Positions 9,754-20,122 of a stretch of DNA of 64,000 bases are shown here, one piece after another. Below the pieces are notes generated by a model, which worked only from the letters and a program-made list of their open reading frames with translations, was not told the origin of the DNA and searched no databases. This stretch comes from Acidocella aminolytica 101 = DSM 11237 (lineage in GTDB: Bacteria; Pseudomonadota; Alphaproteobacteria; Acetobacterales; Acetobacteraceae): NCBI RefSeq assembly GCF_900129125.1, contig NZ_FQVJ01000004.1, forward strand, positions 1-64,000, in the 5' to 3' direction. Position 1 is the stretch's first letter; each line of letters begins with the position of its first letter. A program made the position numbers and the translations under genes.

Positions 9754-10716
9754 ATGCTAAGAGCCTATGGCTGGCGCGATGGACGGCTGCAAACCTTCAG
9801 CCAGGACGACGCATCCGAGGCGATCTGGTTTGACCTGGAGAAGCCCTCGGCTGAGGAATATGCGTTCGTCACCCGTGTTACTGGCTTCTCCCTGCCGCAT
9901 TATGCCGACCTGTCAGAGATCGAAAGCTCCTCCCGTCTGTCCGTCGATGCCGGGGTGCTGACCCTGTCCTTGCCCGTGGTTACCCGAATCGCCGGGGTAC
10001 TTGAGAACGGGGTTTGCGGCTTTGTGCTTTCACCTGAGCGTCTGGTAACGCTCCGTTTTGCCCCTAGCGTGCTGTTCAACCAATTCACTGCCCGTGCCCC
10101 GGCTGAGGGCGTGCCAGGCAGCGTCCATATCTTCGTGGCGCTGCTGGAGGGTATTGTGGACAGGCTAGCCGACGCACTGGAAAAGCTGCGGGAGGAACTG
10201 GATAAGCTCAGCCACAAAATTTTCCACCACCGTCTCGGCAGCCGCACCCCCGCCCGCAATGCCGAGCGGGAGCTGCAACGCATCCTGGTCACGCTGGGAC
10301 AGGATTATGACTCGATCTCTTATCTGCGTGATTCTCAACTCGGCGTGGCGCGAATCGCACCCTATGTGCTCACGGCGGTGGAGTGGATTCCGAAAACACT
10401 GCGAGAACGGCTGAAATCCGTACAGAAAGACGTTTCCTCTCTCAACGAGTTCTCAACGCATCTAACTGATAAAGTTCAGTTTTTGCTGGATTCGACTTTG
10501 GGCTTCATCAATATCGCCCAGAACAGCCTCATTAAGGTGTTAACCATCGTCTCCATCATGGGCATTCCGCCCACCCTCATCGCCGGAATTTACGGCATGA
10601 ACTTCCACGATATCCCAGAATTAACCTGGAAGTACGGCTATGGCTTTGCCTGGGCCCTGATGATTATATCAGCGGTTGCACCGCTGGTCTGGTTCCGCAA
10701 GAAAGGCTGGATATGA
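9754..10716 (+). CDS. CorA/ZntB-family divalent cation transporter
   Basis: This 320-residue protein has the CorA architecture: a cytoplasmic N-terminal alpha/beta domain, a long helical stalk (about residues 125-255) and two C-terminal membrane helices. The hallmark YGMN signature sits in GIYGMNFHDIPE between the helices. CorA moves Mg2+ or Co2+ and ZntB moves Zn2+; the sequence alone does not separate them. The ATG at 9754 is preceded by GGAAGGAG at about 5 bases; a GTG at 9739 overlaps that site and is less likely. The stop overlaps sufE by ATGA. Confidence 0.9.
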   Translation: MLRAYGWRDGRLQTFSQDDASEAIWFDLEKPSAEEYAFVTRVTGFSLPHYADLSEIESSSRLSVDAGVLTLSLPVVTRIAGVLENGVCGFVLSPERLVTLRFAPSVLFNQFTARAPAEGVPGSVHIFVALLEGIVDRLADALEKLREELDKLSHKIFHHRLGSRTPARNAERELQRILVTLGQDYDSISYLRDSQLGVARIAPYVLTAVEWIPKTLRERLKSVQKDVSSLNEFSTHLTDKVQFLLDSTLGFINIAQNSLIKVLTIVSIMGIPPTLIAGIYGMNFHDIPELTWKYGYGFAWALMIISAVAPLVWFRKKGWI

Positions 10717-11147
10717 CCAAATTTTATGAGCCGGAAGAAGCCAACGCCGCCGAAGCCATTGAAGCCATCGGCGCTGAGCTTGAGATGTTTGATGACTGGA
10801 TGGAGCGTTACGAGTTCATTATTGAACTCGGCCGCAAGCTGCCCCCATACCCCGCCGAGTGGCAGGATGAGGCACACCGCGTACAGGGGTGCCAATCCAA
10901 GGTCTGGCTGGCCGCTAAAGAGGAAGGCGGCAAGCTTTGGCTTACTGGCGCCTCTGACGCCGCCATCGTTTCAGGGCTGGTAGCGCTAGTGCTGCGCGTC
11001 TATTCTGGGCGGGAACGGGCGGACATTCTCGCCACTCCCGGAAAATTCCTGCATGATCTCGGGCTGATCGGCGCGCTTTCCTCTAATCGCGGTAATGGCG
11101 TGGCAGCGATGGTGGAACGGATTCAAAGCATGGCAAAAATCGCCTGA
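10713..11147 (+). CDS. sufE: SufE-family sulfur acceptor
   Basis: SufE takes persulfide sulfur from the cysteine desulfurase SufS and passes it to the SufBCD scaffold for Fe-S cluster assembly. The 144-residue length fits. The active cysteine lies in HRVQGCQSKVW (near residue 60), and the family blocks LGRKLPPYP and SSNRGNGVAAM are present. It is translationally coupled to the transporter gene, not to suf genes, so it acts at a distance from its partners. Confidence 0.94.
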   Translation: MTKFYEPEEANAAEAIEAIGAELEMFDDWMERYEFIIELGRKLPPYPAEWQDEAHRVQGCQSKVWLAAKEEGGKLWLTGASDAAIVSGLVALVLRVYSGRERADILATPGKFLHDLGLIGALSSNRGNGVAAMVERIQSMAKIA

Positions 11148-11168
11148 CCACCCCGACAAGGTTAGGCA

Positions 11169-11531
11169 TCAGACCCAATGGCCTGGAACCCAGCGCCACA
11201 CGCCGCCAACAATAGCCCAATGCCCATTAATCCAACGGTGCCAACCTGGAGCACGGCGGACATAGCCGCCCCCAACCCAGCGGTAACGGTAGCCATTCCA
11301 GACCCAATGTCCCGGCCGCCAGATATAGTACCCTCCAGCGGGCGGCGGAGGCGGCCGGGGCTCATAACGGGGCGGCGGAACAGGCCGGTAATGCGGCGGA
11401 TATGACGGCCTTGGCCCAGGCGGTGGTGGTGGCGGCGGTTGCGCTACTGCTGGCGCAGCCAGCACGCAAGCCGATGGTACAGCCAGAACAACGCCCAGCA
11501 CGAATTTAGAGAGTGAACGGCGTGTTGGCAT
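11169..11531 (-). CDS. Secreted proline-rich protein with WxPGHW repeats
   Basis: The 120-residue product starts with a signal peptide (RR followed by a hydrophobic stretch, likely cut after AVA near residue 31). A proline-rich segment follows, dominated by P, R and Y, then a C-terminal region with repeated aromatic motifs IWRPGHWVW, WINGHW and RWVPGHWV. Such YxWxPGHW-repeat proteins are common exported proteins of unknown role in proteobacteria. The ATG at 11531 has GGAG upstream. It converges on sufE. Confidence 0.75.
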   Translation of the reverse strand: MPTRRSLSKFVLGVVLAVPSACVLAAPAVAQPPPPPPPGPRPSYPPHYRPVPPPRYEPRPPPPPAGGYYIWRPGHWVWNGYRYRWVGGGYVRRAPGWHRWINGHWAIVGGVWRWVPGHWV

Positions 11532-11609
11532 AACAGTCTCCACTTCTTATTCCAACACGGAGATTAAGCGCCAAACATGGCGAAGCCAGGGCACGTTTTG
11601 TAATAAAAA

Positions 11610-11927
11610 TTAAAGCGCAGGCACACCGCTCAAACGGCGCTGGTTGGCTCTGACCTTCTTACGGTAAAGCTGCAAAATTTCCGGTGCGTTAAGGTACTTC
11701 TGGCCCTCCAGGGGAGCATTCAGCAGCAGAGCCGCGCTCTCCTGAAGAGCCTGCATCTTCTCCATGATCATCAATAGTGTTTCGCTTGCCACATCTGGCC
11801 CGCCCTGGGCCAGCTTGGCTAACCGCAAGGCCACAACCTGTTGCGCCTCAAGCGCCAACATGGCCCCTTGAGCGGTCAAATTGGCCAATGTCAGATCAGG
11901 CCGCGCGAAGAAAGACTCTTTATTCAT
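11610..11927 (-). CDS. Small helical protein, phasin-like, function unknown
   Basis: This 105-residue soluble protein is rich in Ala, Leu and Gln and looks almost entirely helical (LTAQGAMLALEAQQVVALRL, then MIMEKMQALQESAALLL). It recalls short phasin-like proteins that coat polyhydroxyalkanoate granules, but no diagnostic motif is visible and no pha gene is nearby. The ATG at 11927 has AAGGA 8 bases upstream. It follows the FUSC gene on the same strand. Confidence 0.65.
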   Translation of the reverse strand: MNKESFFARPDLTLANLTAQGAMLALEAQQVVALRLAKLAQGGPDVASETLLMIMEKMQALQESAALLLNAPLEGQKYLNAPEILQLYRKKVRANQRRLSGVPAL

Positions 11928-12008
11928 TCCGGATATCCTTACTTCAGACAGGCAGATATGGGGATTTTTGCAGCGCAGCAAAAGTAAAAAAAGCGCAACC
12001 CCGGCCTG

Positions 12009-14003
12009 TCACCCCGCCATTAGCTCCACTTGCCGGGCCAGGCGCTGCAAATCCTCCGCGCCGGGGCCGGAGGGAAGCGATGGGCGGTGGCCAACCACGC
12101 CGGCCTCCAACCCCTCCCGCAGCCATGCGGCCCAACTTTTCCAAATCTCGCTTTCCTCGGCGGGCAGGTGCGGGCGCTCAACCGCCAGCAAAGACAAACG
12201 CCCGGCCATGCGCCGCAACGCCGCATCCACCGCCGCCGCTTTCACCAATGCCTGCTGGTGCCCTGCATGCGGCTCCGCCAAGGCGCGAGAAAGAGCGGCC
12301 TCCAGATTATTACTGGCTAGGCCCGCGGCGCGGCGAGCCACTTCCGACGTGCCCCAGCTGCCCTGCCCCAGCAGCGCCGTGAACACGGCCTCAGCATAAG
12401 CCAGATGGGCGCGTTTGGCGGCGCTGATGCTCGTTTCCAGCTTTGGCGCTTCAAAACTCGGCCACAGTATGGCGCTGCCAAACACCGCCAGCGCCCCGCC
12501 CAGCAGCGACCACAGCACACGCGACAAAGCGACATACAGCTCGCCCTTGCCGCTTGGATGCAACTGTTCAACCAGCAGCACGATCATTGGCGTCAGCACC
12601 GCGATATAAAGGCTGAAATTCACCGACCTGAGCGCGAAGGCACACAGGCTGAGCGGAAGCATCGCCAACGCAAGCTGAAGCTCGGTATGGATGAACAGGC
12701 CGATAATCCCCGCCAGCACCCCACCCAGCACCGTACCCGCGGAACGTTCAGCCGTCCGCGCCCAAGTGGCTGCGAAATAAGGCTGCAGACAGAAAAGCAG
12801 CGTGATGGTCGCCCAATGCGAGTAGATGCCGCCAAACCGTGTGGTTACCGCCAGCACTGGCAGCGAGATGGTAGCCACCCGCAACGCGTGCCGGAAGGCA
12901 GCCGAGGACGGCGTGAGATTCTGACGGATGGGCGAAAGCAGACGTATCCGCAAGCTGGCCGTGCTGGGGGCGGGTTGCGGCCCGCCGGAGGGCGGCGCCA
13001 CGGCAACCAGCACCGCGAACTGCTCGGCAATCGCGGCCAGCACATGACGCTCCGCCGCGTCTGGCAACTCACGAAGAGAATTACGCAGCCGTTTCAGGCT
13101 AGCGCGTTTGCGCGGCGTATCCAGCGGTCTGTCCGCCTCAATCTCCACCGCCATCACCGCCAGCCACCCGGCGATCAACCGCAAGGGCTGCACACATTCC
13201 TGCCGCGCGGAAGCGTCCAACTCCAGCTGTTCCGCCAAGGCGATCAGCCCGCCGAAAATCTTGTCGAAACTCTCCAGCCGCAGGGAAAGTTGCGCACCGC
13301 GCGCTGAAACAGGCCCGCGCCGCCGGAATGTTTCATAGGCCACCACCCGCGCCGTTTCGATCGCCTCGCGCACTTGGCCACGATATTCCAGCGCCGAGGC
13401 GGAAAAAGCCGCGTCCCCCTGCGCTTCTCGGGCAAATGTTATTATTTCCTGGGACAGCCGGGACAAACGCCGCGTCACCTCCGCCAGCGCCCGGCGGGAG
13501 GCCGCATGAGGATGCGTTTCCCATATCACCAGCGTCAAAATCACCGCCCAGATCGCTCCGGCCCAGAAATTCAGGCCATGCAGAGCGTCATGGAGCATTT
13601 CAGGGTCCGGCGCCCCAAGAGCTAACACCGTCGCCACGCTGACCAAATTGCCCACCTGCATCGCGCTCTGGCCGAAAATACGCGCGAAGCTGGTACAAAA
13701 AATCACGAACGCCGCAAGCGGCGCCGCAATGTAAGGGCTTTGCCCCGCAAGCCAGCAAAACAGCCCGTAAAGCGTGCCACCGAGCACCGCGAAGGTGATA
13801 ACAGCGGGGGCGCGTTTCTGCGTCGGCCCGCCGGGGTCCGCGTAACAAGTCAGCAGCGCGCCAAGGGCGGCCAGCCCCATCTGCGGCACGTTGAACAGCT
13901 CGCCCAACAACAAAGGCAGCGCCACGGCACAGAAGGCACGCATCCCCTCAGATAGCGACAACGCCCGGAAATTCGGTTTGAAATTGGGCGCTGTGCGTTT
14001 CAT
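12009..14003 (-). CDS. FUSC-family inner membrane transporter
   Basis: The 664-residue protein has the FUSC/YccC layout: an N-terminal block of hydrophobic helices (about 20-150), a cytoplasmic helical domain (about 160-350), a second membrane block (about 365-520) and a C-terminal soluble tail. Family members include the aromatic acid exporter AaeB and fusaric acid resistance proteins, so efflux of aromatic or weak acids is the likely job. I see no adjacent membrane-fusion protein. It lies 9 bases downstream of parC and is probably cotranscribed. Confidence 0.82.
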   Translation of the reverse strand: MKRTAPNFKPNFRALSLSEGMRAFCAVALPLLLGELFNVPQMGLAALGALLTCYADPGGPTQKRAPAVITFAVLGGTLYGLFCWLAGQSPYIAAPLAAFVIFCTSFARIFGQSAMQVGNLVSVATVLALGAPDPEMLHDALHGLNFWAGAIWAVILTLVIWETHPHAASRRALAEVTRRLSRLSQEIITFAREAQGDAAFSASALEYRGQVREAIETARVVAYETFRRRGPVSARGAQLSLRLESFDKIFGGLIALAEQLELDASARQECVQPLRLIAGWLAVMAVEIEADRPLDTPRKRASLKRLRNSLRELPDAAERHVLAAIAEQFAVLVAVAPPSGGPQPAPSTASLRIRLLSPIRQNLTPSSAAFRHALRVATISLPVLAVTTRFGGIYSHWATITLLFCLQPYFAATWARTAERSAGTVLGGVLAGIIGLFIHTELQLALAMLPLSLCAFALRSVNFSLYIAVLTPMIVLLVEQLHPSGKGELYVALSRVLWSLLGGALAVFGSAILWPSFEAPKLETSISAAKRAHLAYAEAVFTALLGQGSWGTSEVARRAAGLASNNLEAALSRALAEPHAGHQQALVKAAAVDAALRRMAGRLSLLAVERPHLPAEESEIWKSWAAWLREGLEAGVVGHRPSLPSGPGAEDLQRLARQVELMAG

Positions 14004-14012
14004 CTCCCGGGA

Positions 14013-16235
14013 TCAGCCAAATTTATTGGATTTGGGAAAACCACTCGGCGGCAAACGCCCCGCAGCGGCCCGCGCGCCAAGCCATTCGGTCAGTTTCTGC
14101 TCGATCCGCACACGCTCCCCGATCGTCCAGCTCAACCCATCCGCCAACGTGAACACCTTAGCGTCAGAGAGGCCGCCATCCTTGTATTTCTGCAACTGCA
14201 CGCCCGCACCACGCGGCATTTCCGGCAGCTGTTCAAGCGGAAACACCAGCAGCTTCCGGTTCTGACCGACCACGGCCACATGGTCGCCATTGGCGGGCAC
14301 GCAGAGCGCCCATTCCTCGTCCGGCTTCAGCGTTAGGATAATCTTGCCCGCCCGCCGTTCAGAAACCAGTTCGCTTCCCGCCAGCACAAAGCCCCGTCCA
14401 GAAGAAGAGGCCACCAGATATTTCTGCGCCGGATCCGGCACGAACAGCGTCAGCACCCCATCCTCATTGGCCAGTTCCACGATCAGCCGGATCGCCTGGC
14501 CATCTCCGCGCCCGCGCGGCACATCCGCCGCCTTGATGGAATAGACGCGGCCATTGGTCCCCAACAACGCGATCTTGTCCGTGGATTGGCAGGGCAGCAG
14601 GGTATGCAGCCTGTCGCCTTCCTTGAATTTCAAATCCGCACCGTCCGAGAGATGCCCTTTCTGCGCGCGGATCCAGCCTTTTTCGGAGAGAATTACCGTA
14701 ATCGGCTCACGCTCGACCAGCGCCTCGGCAACAATTTCCACTACCGGCGCGGCCTCGGAAATCTTAGTTCGCCGCGCGCCCAAGGCGCCAGAGCCAAATT
14801 TCTCCTTCACCTCGGCTATTTCCGCTCCGATTTTCGCCCAGCGCTTGCTTTCATCCTTCAGCAGCGCCTGCAAGCCCTTCTGCTCTGCCGCGAGCTTCTT
14901 GTGCTCGTTGCGGATCTCCATTTCCTCCAGCTTGCGCAAGGCGCGCAGCCGCATGTTCAGGATCGCCTCGGCCTGCACCTCGGTCAGCTCAAAGGTGGCG
15001 ATCAGTTGTTCCTTCGGCTTGTCCTCGAAGCGGATAATCCGGATCACCTCATCAAGATTCAAAAAGACCTTGATATAGCCGTCGAGAATCTCAAGCCGCC
15101 GGCCAATCGCCTCCAGCCTGTGATTTGTCCGGCGCACCAGCACCTCGTGCCGGTGGTCCAGCCAAGCGCGCAGCAACGCCTTTAGCCCCATCACTCTCGG
15201 CGTGCGCCCACTATCCAGAACATTCATGTTCAGCGAGAAGCGGGATTCCAGCTGCGTGGCTCGGAACAAGGCGGCCATCAGCATGTCCGCATCCACAGTG
15301 CGGTTCTTGGGCTCTAGCACAAGACGGATGTTTTCGGCACTCTCATCGCGGATATCGCCCAGCAGTGGCAGCTTCTTATCCGTAAGCAGCAGCGCGATCT
15401 GTTCCACTAGGCGAGACTTCTGCACCTGATACGGGATTTCCGTTACCACGATCACCCAGGTTCCGTGCTTGCCATCCTCTTTATGCCATTTCGCACGGGT
15501 GCGCAGGCTGCCGCGTCCGGTTTCATAGGCATTGAGAATGACCGCCTCATCCTCCACCAGTTCGCCTCCGGTGGGAAAATCCGGGCCTTTCAGATAGTTC
15601 AGCAAGTCCGCGGTGCTGGCTTCTGGTTTTTCAATCAGATGCAGGGCCGCCGCACATACCTCGCCCGCATTATGCGGCGGAATGGAGGTCGCCATGCCTA
15701 CCGCGATGCCGCTGGCGCCATTGGCCAGCAGATTCGGAAAAGCACCGGGCAGCACCACCGGCTCCTGCTCCTCGCCATCATAGGTCGGGCGGAAATCAAC
15801 CGCGTTCTCGTCGATCCCGCGCAGCAGATATTCCGCGATCTCGGTCAGGCGCGATTCAGTGTAACGCATCGCCGCGGCATTATCGCCGTCGATATTGCCA
15901 AAATTCCCCTGCCCTTCGATCAGCGGGTAACGCGCCGCGAAATCCTGGGCCAGACGCACCAGCGCCTCATAAACCGCTGAATCTCCGTGCGGGTGGAATT
16001 TACCGATCACATCACCCACCACTCGGGCGCATTTCTTGAAGCCTGAACGCGGGTCCAACTTCAACTGGTGCATAGCGTAGATCAGCCGCCGATGCACCGG
16101 CTTCAGCCCATCGCGCACATCCGGCAGCGAGCGGGACATGATGGTGGACAGCGCATAGGCCAGATAACGCTCAGACAGCGCACTCCCCAGCGCCAGATCT
16201 TCAACTTGTCCGAAATCATCAGGCATCGCCCCCAT
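14013..16235 (-). CDS. parC: DNA topoisomerase IV subunit A
   Basis: ParC is the DNA-cleaving subunit that unlinks daughter chromosomes. The 740-residue protein has the gyrase/topo IV A motifs: [42 protein letters not shown] and the catalytic tyrosine in [13 protein letters not shown]-terminal beta-propeller starts near residue 490. The length and the absence of a GyrA box favour ParC over GyrA. The ATG at 16235 has GAGGAG upstream and lies inside the recO 3' end, so the two are coupled. Confidence 0.94.
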   Translation of the reverse strand: MGAMPDDFGQVEDLALGSALSERYLAYALSTIMSRSLPDVRDGLKPVHRRLIYAMHQLKLDPRSGFKKCARVVGDVIGKFHPHGDSAVYEALVRLAQDFAARYPLIEGQGNFGNIDGDNAAAMRYTESRLTEIAEYLLRGIDENAVDFRPTYDGEEQEPVVLPGAFPNLLANGASGIAVGMATSIPPHNAGEVCAAALHLIEKPEASTADLLNYLKGPDFPTGGELVEDEAVILNAYETGRGSLRTRAKWHKEDGKHGTWVIVVTEIPYQVQKSRLVEQIALLLTDKKLPLLGDIRDESAENIRLVLEPKNRTVDADMLMAALFRATQLESRFSLNMNVLDSGRTPRVMGLKALLRAWLDHRHEVLVRRTNHRLEAIGRRLEILDGYIKVFLNLDEVIRIIRFEDKPKEQLIATFELTEVQAEAILNMRLRALRKLEEMEIRNEHKKLAAEQKGLQALLKDESKRWAKIGAEIAEVKEKFGSGALGARRTKISEAAPVVEIVAEALVEREPITVILSEKGWIRAQKGHLSDGADLKFKEGDRLHTLLPCQSTDKIALLGTNGRVYSIKAADVPRGRGDGQAIRLIVELANEDGVLTLFVPDPAQKYLVASSSGRGFVLAGSELVSERRAGKIILTLKPDEEWALCVPANGDHVAVVGQNRKLLVFPLEQLPEMPRGAGVQLQKYKDGGLSDAKVFTLADGLSWTIGERVRIEQKLTEWLGARAAAGRLPPSGFPKSNKFG

Positions 16236-16956
16236 CCTTCTCCTCAAGCCTCAAGGAAAGACGCTCATAAAGAGCCTGCCGCGCTGGCGAAAGGGGGCGA
16301 TGGCGGACGCCGAACACGTCGCGAGTCAGAAAATGCCCGGTCAGGCGCAAAGCGGCGAGGCAACCTCTCGGATCTGGCTTACCCTCACCAAGCAAAAATT
16401 CAGGAAGCGGCAACAGCCTGTCCACCCATTCCCCGGCCTCGGAGAGCGTCACCGCCCGCCCGGTGCGCGGTGACACATAGGCCAGCCGGTCATTACCACC
16501 AGCGGAGGAGGAAAAATCCAGCCCAAACCCTAGCTCACGCAGCAAAACTAGCTCCCAGCGGCAGAGTTCCGCCAGCGCGAATCCGGAAATATCAATCCCC
16601 GCCAGCAACCGCAGTAGGCCTTTAAAGCTCTCCGGCGCGTGCTCGCGCTCCGGCAGGGCCTGGGCGGCCAATTGGCAGGCGGCGCGTAGCACAGCCAAAC
16701 TCTCCGGCTGCTGCATCGCCAAAGCCGCCGCCGGGCGCACCAACTCCGCGCTATAAGCCCCTAACTGCTCAGGTAGACGTGCCGTCCAGCGCGCGGCCAG
16801 GATATTGCCAACTTGCCAGATAGCCTCCTGCCGCCGCGACGCCCCACCTTTGGCCAGCCCTCGCCGCAGCCCCTCCAGCGTCAGCAGCGTGACGACAAGA
16901 TCCCCCTCGCCATGAAAGGCGTGGTCAACGACAATGCCCGGCCCTTCAAACTCCAC
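16219..16956 (-). CDS. recO: DNA repair protein RecO
   Basis: RecO anneals DNA and loads RecA onto SSB-coated single strands with RecR. The 245-residue protein begins with the OB-fold ([20 protein letters not shown], then [11 protein letters not shown]) and has the helical C-terminal domain with [20 protein letters not shown]. The usual zinc-finger cysteines are mostly absent, as in many alphaproteobacterial members. It overlaps parC by 17 bases and follows the amidohydrolase gene by 6 bases. Confidence 0.93.
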   Translation of the reverse strand: MEFEGPGIVVDHAFHGEGDLVVTLLTLEGLRRGLAKGGASRRQEAIWQVGNILAARWTARLPEQLGAYSAELVRPAAALAMQQPESLAVLRAACQLAAQALPEREHAPESFKGLLRLLAGIDISGFALAELCRWELVLLRELGFGLDFSSSAGGNDRLAYVSPRTGRAVTLSEAGEWVDRLLPLPEFLLGEGKPDPRGCLAALRLTGHFLTRDVFGVRHRPLSPARQALYERLSLRLEEKDGGDA

Positions 16957-16962
16957 GCGCCT

Positions 16963-18096
16963 TCACCGCAGCGCGGCCTTGGCGCAAGCGGCCAGAAACC
17001 GCGCCGCCACGGGTAGAATCTCGTCGTTATAATCATAAGCGGGGTTGTGCAGCCCAGCGCTTGGGCCATTGCCAATCCAGGCATAGGCGCCGGGAATATC
17101 CGCCAGAAACCGCCCGAAATCCTCGGCCCCCATGGTAGGTTCCATATCCCGCCGCAGGTTCAGCCCCGCCGCCATGGCTGCCTCGGCCGCCAGATATGCC
17201 TCCTCCGGGGCGTTACCGGTCGGCGTCAACTCCCCACCCAGCCAGATTTCTGCTTCCAGCCCAAAAGCCGCGGCCACGCCATGCGCCGTCTCACCCAGGC
17301 GGCGCTTCAGTAACGCCATGGTCTCGGCGGAAAACGCCCGGATGGTTCCACCCATTGAGGCGCTCTCCGGCACCTGATTATGCGCTTCGCCCGCGTTCAG
17401 CATGCAAGTGGAAATCACCCCGGCCTCAAGCGGTGAGAGGTTGCGCGCTACAATAGCATTCACCGCCACGATCAGATGCGCGATGCCCTGCACCGGGTCC
17501 ACACAGACATGCGGCATACCCGCATGTCCGGCCATGCCTTTCACGGTGATCTTGAACCCCGTGGCCCCGGCCATCACCGAGCCAGAATGCACCATCACCG
17601 TCCCGGCCTCCAGCCCCGGCCAGTTATGGTAGCCAAAAATGCGCTCCATCGGAAACCTCGTGAACAGTCCGTCCGCCACCATGGCGTCGGCACCGCCGAA
17701 GCCTTCCTCGGCGGGCTGGAACACCAGATGCACTTGGCCGAACCAGTCTGGATCGTCCCGCAGCAGCATCGCCGCGCCTAATAGAGAGGCTGTATGCCCG
17801 TCATGCCCACAGGCATGCATCACGCCCTGGTTCAGGGAGGCATAAGACTTTCCCGTGGCTTCTGGAATCGGCAGTGCGTCCATATCCGCCCGTAAGCCCA
17901 CCGCGCGGCTCGACCCGCCGCGCTTCAGGCTGGCCACCACGCCATGCCCGCCAATCCCGGCTTCAAAGGGAATCCCCAGCTCCTGCAGTCGGGTACAGAC
18001 GAAGGACGCCGTCTCTTTCTCCTGCCGGGACAGTTCCGGGTGCCTGTGCAGATGGTGCCGCCAGGCCGTCAGCGTCGTCGCGAAATCATCCGGCAT
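16963..18096 (-). CDS. M20-family amidohydrolase (hippurate hydrolase type)
   Basis: The 377-residue enzyme matches the M20D subfamily that cleaves N-acyl amino acids. Metal-binding signatures are HACGHDGHTAS (near residue 95), PAEEGFGGADAMV with the catalytic glutamate, FGYHNWPGLEAG and the C-terminal MGAEDFGRFL. It lacks a signal peptide, so it acts in the cytoplasm. The exact acyl substrate cannot be read from sequence. It sits between ubiG and recO in a same-strand run. Confidence 0.92.
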   Translation of the reverse strand: MPDDFATTLTAWRHHLHRHPELSRQEKETASFVCTRLQELGIPFEAGIGGHGVVASLKRGGSSRAVGLRADMDALPIPEATGKSYASLNQGVMHACGHDGHTASLLGAAMLLRDDPDWFGQVHLVFQPAEEGFGGADAMVADGLFTRFPMERIFGYHNWPGLEAGTVMVHSGSVMAGATGFKITVKGMAGHAGMPHVCVDPVQGIAHLIVAVNAIVARNLSPLEAGVISTCMLNAGEAHNQVPESASMGGTIRAFSAETMALLKRRLGETAHGVAAAFGLEAEIWLGGELTPTGNAPEEAYLAAEAAMAAGLNLRRDMEPTMGAEDFGRFLADIPGAYAWIGNGPSAGLHNPAYDYNDEILPVAARFLAACAKAALR

Positions 18097-18121
18097 GACA
18101 TACTCCTTCCGGCTGAACCCC

Positions 18122-18829
18122 TTAATCCGCCACCGCCATGGCGATGTAATTCACGGACAAATCCCGGCTGACCTTGAACCCACCCGCCAAGGGCGAATAG
18201 CTGAGCCCTGCCGTATCCGCGAGGCGCAGCCCCGCCTCTCGGCACAACCTCGCCAGTTCCTCGGGCTTGATGAATCTCGTCCAATCATGCGTGCCAACCG
18301 GCAATAGACGCAATACATATTCTGCCCCCAGCTTCGCCACGGCATAAGAACGCGGTGTGCGGTTGAGCGTGGAGAGGAACAACAACCCCCCAGGCTCCAG
18401 CAAAGTCCGCAGGCTGGCCAGGAACGCAGCCGGGTTGGCCACATGCTCAATAATTTCCAGCGCCGTGACAACAGGAAACCTCGCCCCCTCAGCCGCCAGC
18501 GCCTCGGCAGTGCCTTGGATGTAGGTCAGATTCAGCCCCTGCCCTTCCGAATGACCCCGCGCCACGCCGATCACCTCCGCCCCGGCATCCAGCCCGGTCA
18601 TCGCGAATCCGTTCTTGGCCAGCGCTTCTGCCAATAGCCCAGCGCCGCAGCCAACATCCAGAATCGGCACACCAGCCCCCCGAAAACGGCTCACCCGCGC
18701 CGCAACCCAGGCAGCGCGTACCGGATTCATCATGTGCAGAGGCCGCATTGGCCCGTTCGCGTCCCACCAATGGGCGGCAAGCGCGTTGAAACGGGCGATT
18801 TCTTCGTCAATGACTGACCCTTGGCTCAT
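18122..18829 (-). CDS. ubiG: Ubiquinone biosynthesis O-methyltransferase UbiG
   Basis: UbiG carries out both O-methylations of ubiquinone synthesis. The 235-residue protein opens with the family motif EIARFNALAAHWWDANGPMR, followed by LHMMNPVR, the SAM loop ILDVGCGAGLLAEALA and EIIEHVANPAAFL. It is divergent from lysC, with about 75 bases between the two starts. The ubiG and lysC neighbourhood is conserved in alphaproteobacteria. Confidence 0.96.
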   Translation of the reverse strand: MSQGSVIDEEIARFNALAAHWWDANGPMRPLHMMNPVRAAWVAARVSRFRGAGVPILDVGCGAGLLAEALAKNGFAMTGLDAGAEVIGVARGHSEGQGLNLTYIQGTAEALAAEGARFPVVTALEIIEHVANPAAFLASLRTLLEPGGLLFLSTLNRTPRSYAVAKLGAEYVLRLLPVGTHDWTRFIKPEELARLCREAGLRLADTAGLSYSPLAGGFKVSRDLSVNYIAMAVAD

Positions 18830-18905
18830 TGCTCTATCCTAGCTCCGCCGCTATGTGACGCCCCTGCCCGTTTTCCACAAGGTTTACAGTACTCAGGGTT
18901 TATCC

Positions 18906-20120
18906 ATGGCGCGCATCGTGATGAAATTTGGCGGCACCTCCGTCGCCGACCTCGACCGGATCAGAAATGTGGCGAGGCGGGTTAAGGCCGAGGCCGATAA
19001 AGGCAATGAGGTCGCCGTCGTCGTCTCCGCCATGGCCGGGGTCACCAACCAGCTTGTCGGCTATTGCCAGTCTCTCTCGCCTCTGTTCGACGCGCGTGAG
19101 TATGACGCCGTGGTGGCCACCGGCGAGAATGTCACGGCCGGGCTCACCGCCATTGCCCTGCAGGAGCTGGGGCAGGACGCGCGCTCCTGGCAGGGCTGGC
19201 AGATCGCGGTGGACACGGATGGCGAGCACGGCAAGGCCCGTATTGAGAGCATCGACGGTGAAGAGCTGATCGAGCGCATGAAGCTGGGCCAGATCCCGAT
19301 TGTGGCGGGTTTCCAGGGCATTGGCCCGGACAACCGCATCACCACGCTGGGGCGCGGCGGGTCAGATACCTCTGCCGTGGCACTAGCTGCGGCACTGAAG
19401 GCCGACCTATGCGATATTTATACGGACGTGGACGGGGTTTACACTACCGACCCGCGAATCGTTCCCAACGCGAAGAAACTGAGTAAGATTACTTACGAGG
19501 AAATGCTTGAACTCGCCTCCGTTGGGGCAAAAGTGCTGCAAACACGCTCCGTGGAGCTGGCAATGAAGGAGCGCGTGCGCGTGCAGGTGCTCTCTAGCTT
19601 TGCTGAGATCCCGGGTACCATGGTTGTTGATGAGGAAGAGGTCGTGGAAAAGGAAATTGTCGCCGGCATCGCCTACTCGCGGGACGAAGCTAAAATCACC
19701 GTCCGCCGCGTGCCGGACCGCCCCGGTATCGCCGCCGCTGTGTTCGTGCCGCTGTCCGACGCCAATATCAACGTGGACATGATCGTGCAGAACGTCTCCG
19801 CAGACGGCACAACCGACATGACCTTCACCGTCGGCAAGACCGATATGGCGCGCGCCCTGCAAACGCTGGAGCAGGCCAAGGCGGAGATTGGCTTCGCTGA
19901 GATCACCTCCGACCAGAACGTCGCGAAAATCTCCGTGGTGGGTGTTGGCATGCGCTCCCATGCGGGTGTGGCGGGAACAATGTTCAAGACCCTGGCGGCG
20001 CGCGGCATCAATATCCAGGCCATCACCACCTCCGAGATCAAGGTCTCGGTACTGGTCGCGGCTGAGTATACAGAGCTCGCGGTGCGCGCCCTGCACACCG
20101 CCTACGGTCTCGACGGCTGA
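18906..20120 (+). CDS. lysC: Aspartate kinase
   Basis: LysC phosphorylates aspartate, the first step to lysine, threonine and methionine. The 404-residue protein starts MARIVMKFGGTSVAD, has the kinase core with TLGRGGSDTSAVALAAAL and DVDGVYTTDPRIVPNAKK, and ends with two ACT domains (about 265-400; VGMRSHAGVAGTMFKTLAAR) that bind feedback inhibitors. Upstream in-frame codons from 18855 do not look like LysC, so the ATG at 18906 is used. The next gene begins 2 bases after the stop. Confidence 0.97.
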   Translation: MARIVMKFGGTSVADLDRIRNVARRVKAEADKGNEVAVVVSAMAGVTNQLVGYCQSLSPLFDAREYDAVVATGENVTAGLTAIALQELGQDARSWQGWQIAVDTDGEHGKARIESIDGEELIERMKLGQIPIVAGFQGIGPDNRITTLGRGGSDTSAVALAAALKADLCDIYTDVDGVYTTDPRIVPNAKKLSKITYEEMLELASVGAKVLQTRSVELAMKERVRVQVLSSFAEIPGTMVVDEEEVVEKEIVAGIAYSRDEAKITVRRVPDRPGIAAAVFVPLSDANINVDMIVQNVSADGTTDMTFTVGKTDMARALQTLEQAKAEIGFAEITSDQNVAKISVVGVGMRSHAGVAGTMFKTLAARGINIQAITTSEIKVSVLVAAEYTELAVRALHTAYGLDG

Positions 20121-20122
20121 TC

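Noticed and set aside
12405-13307. 300-codon open frame on the plus strand
   Set aside because: Antisense to the FUSC gene and Arg/Gln-rich low complexity.
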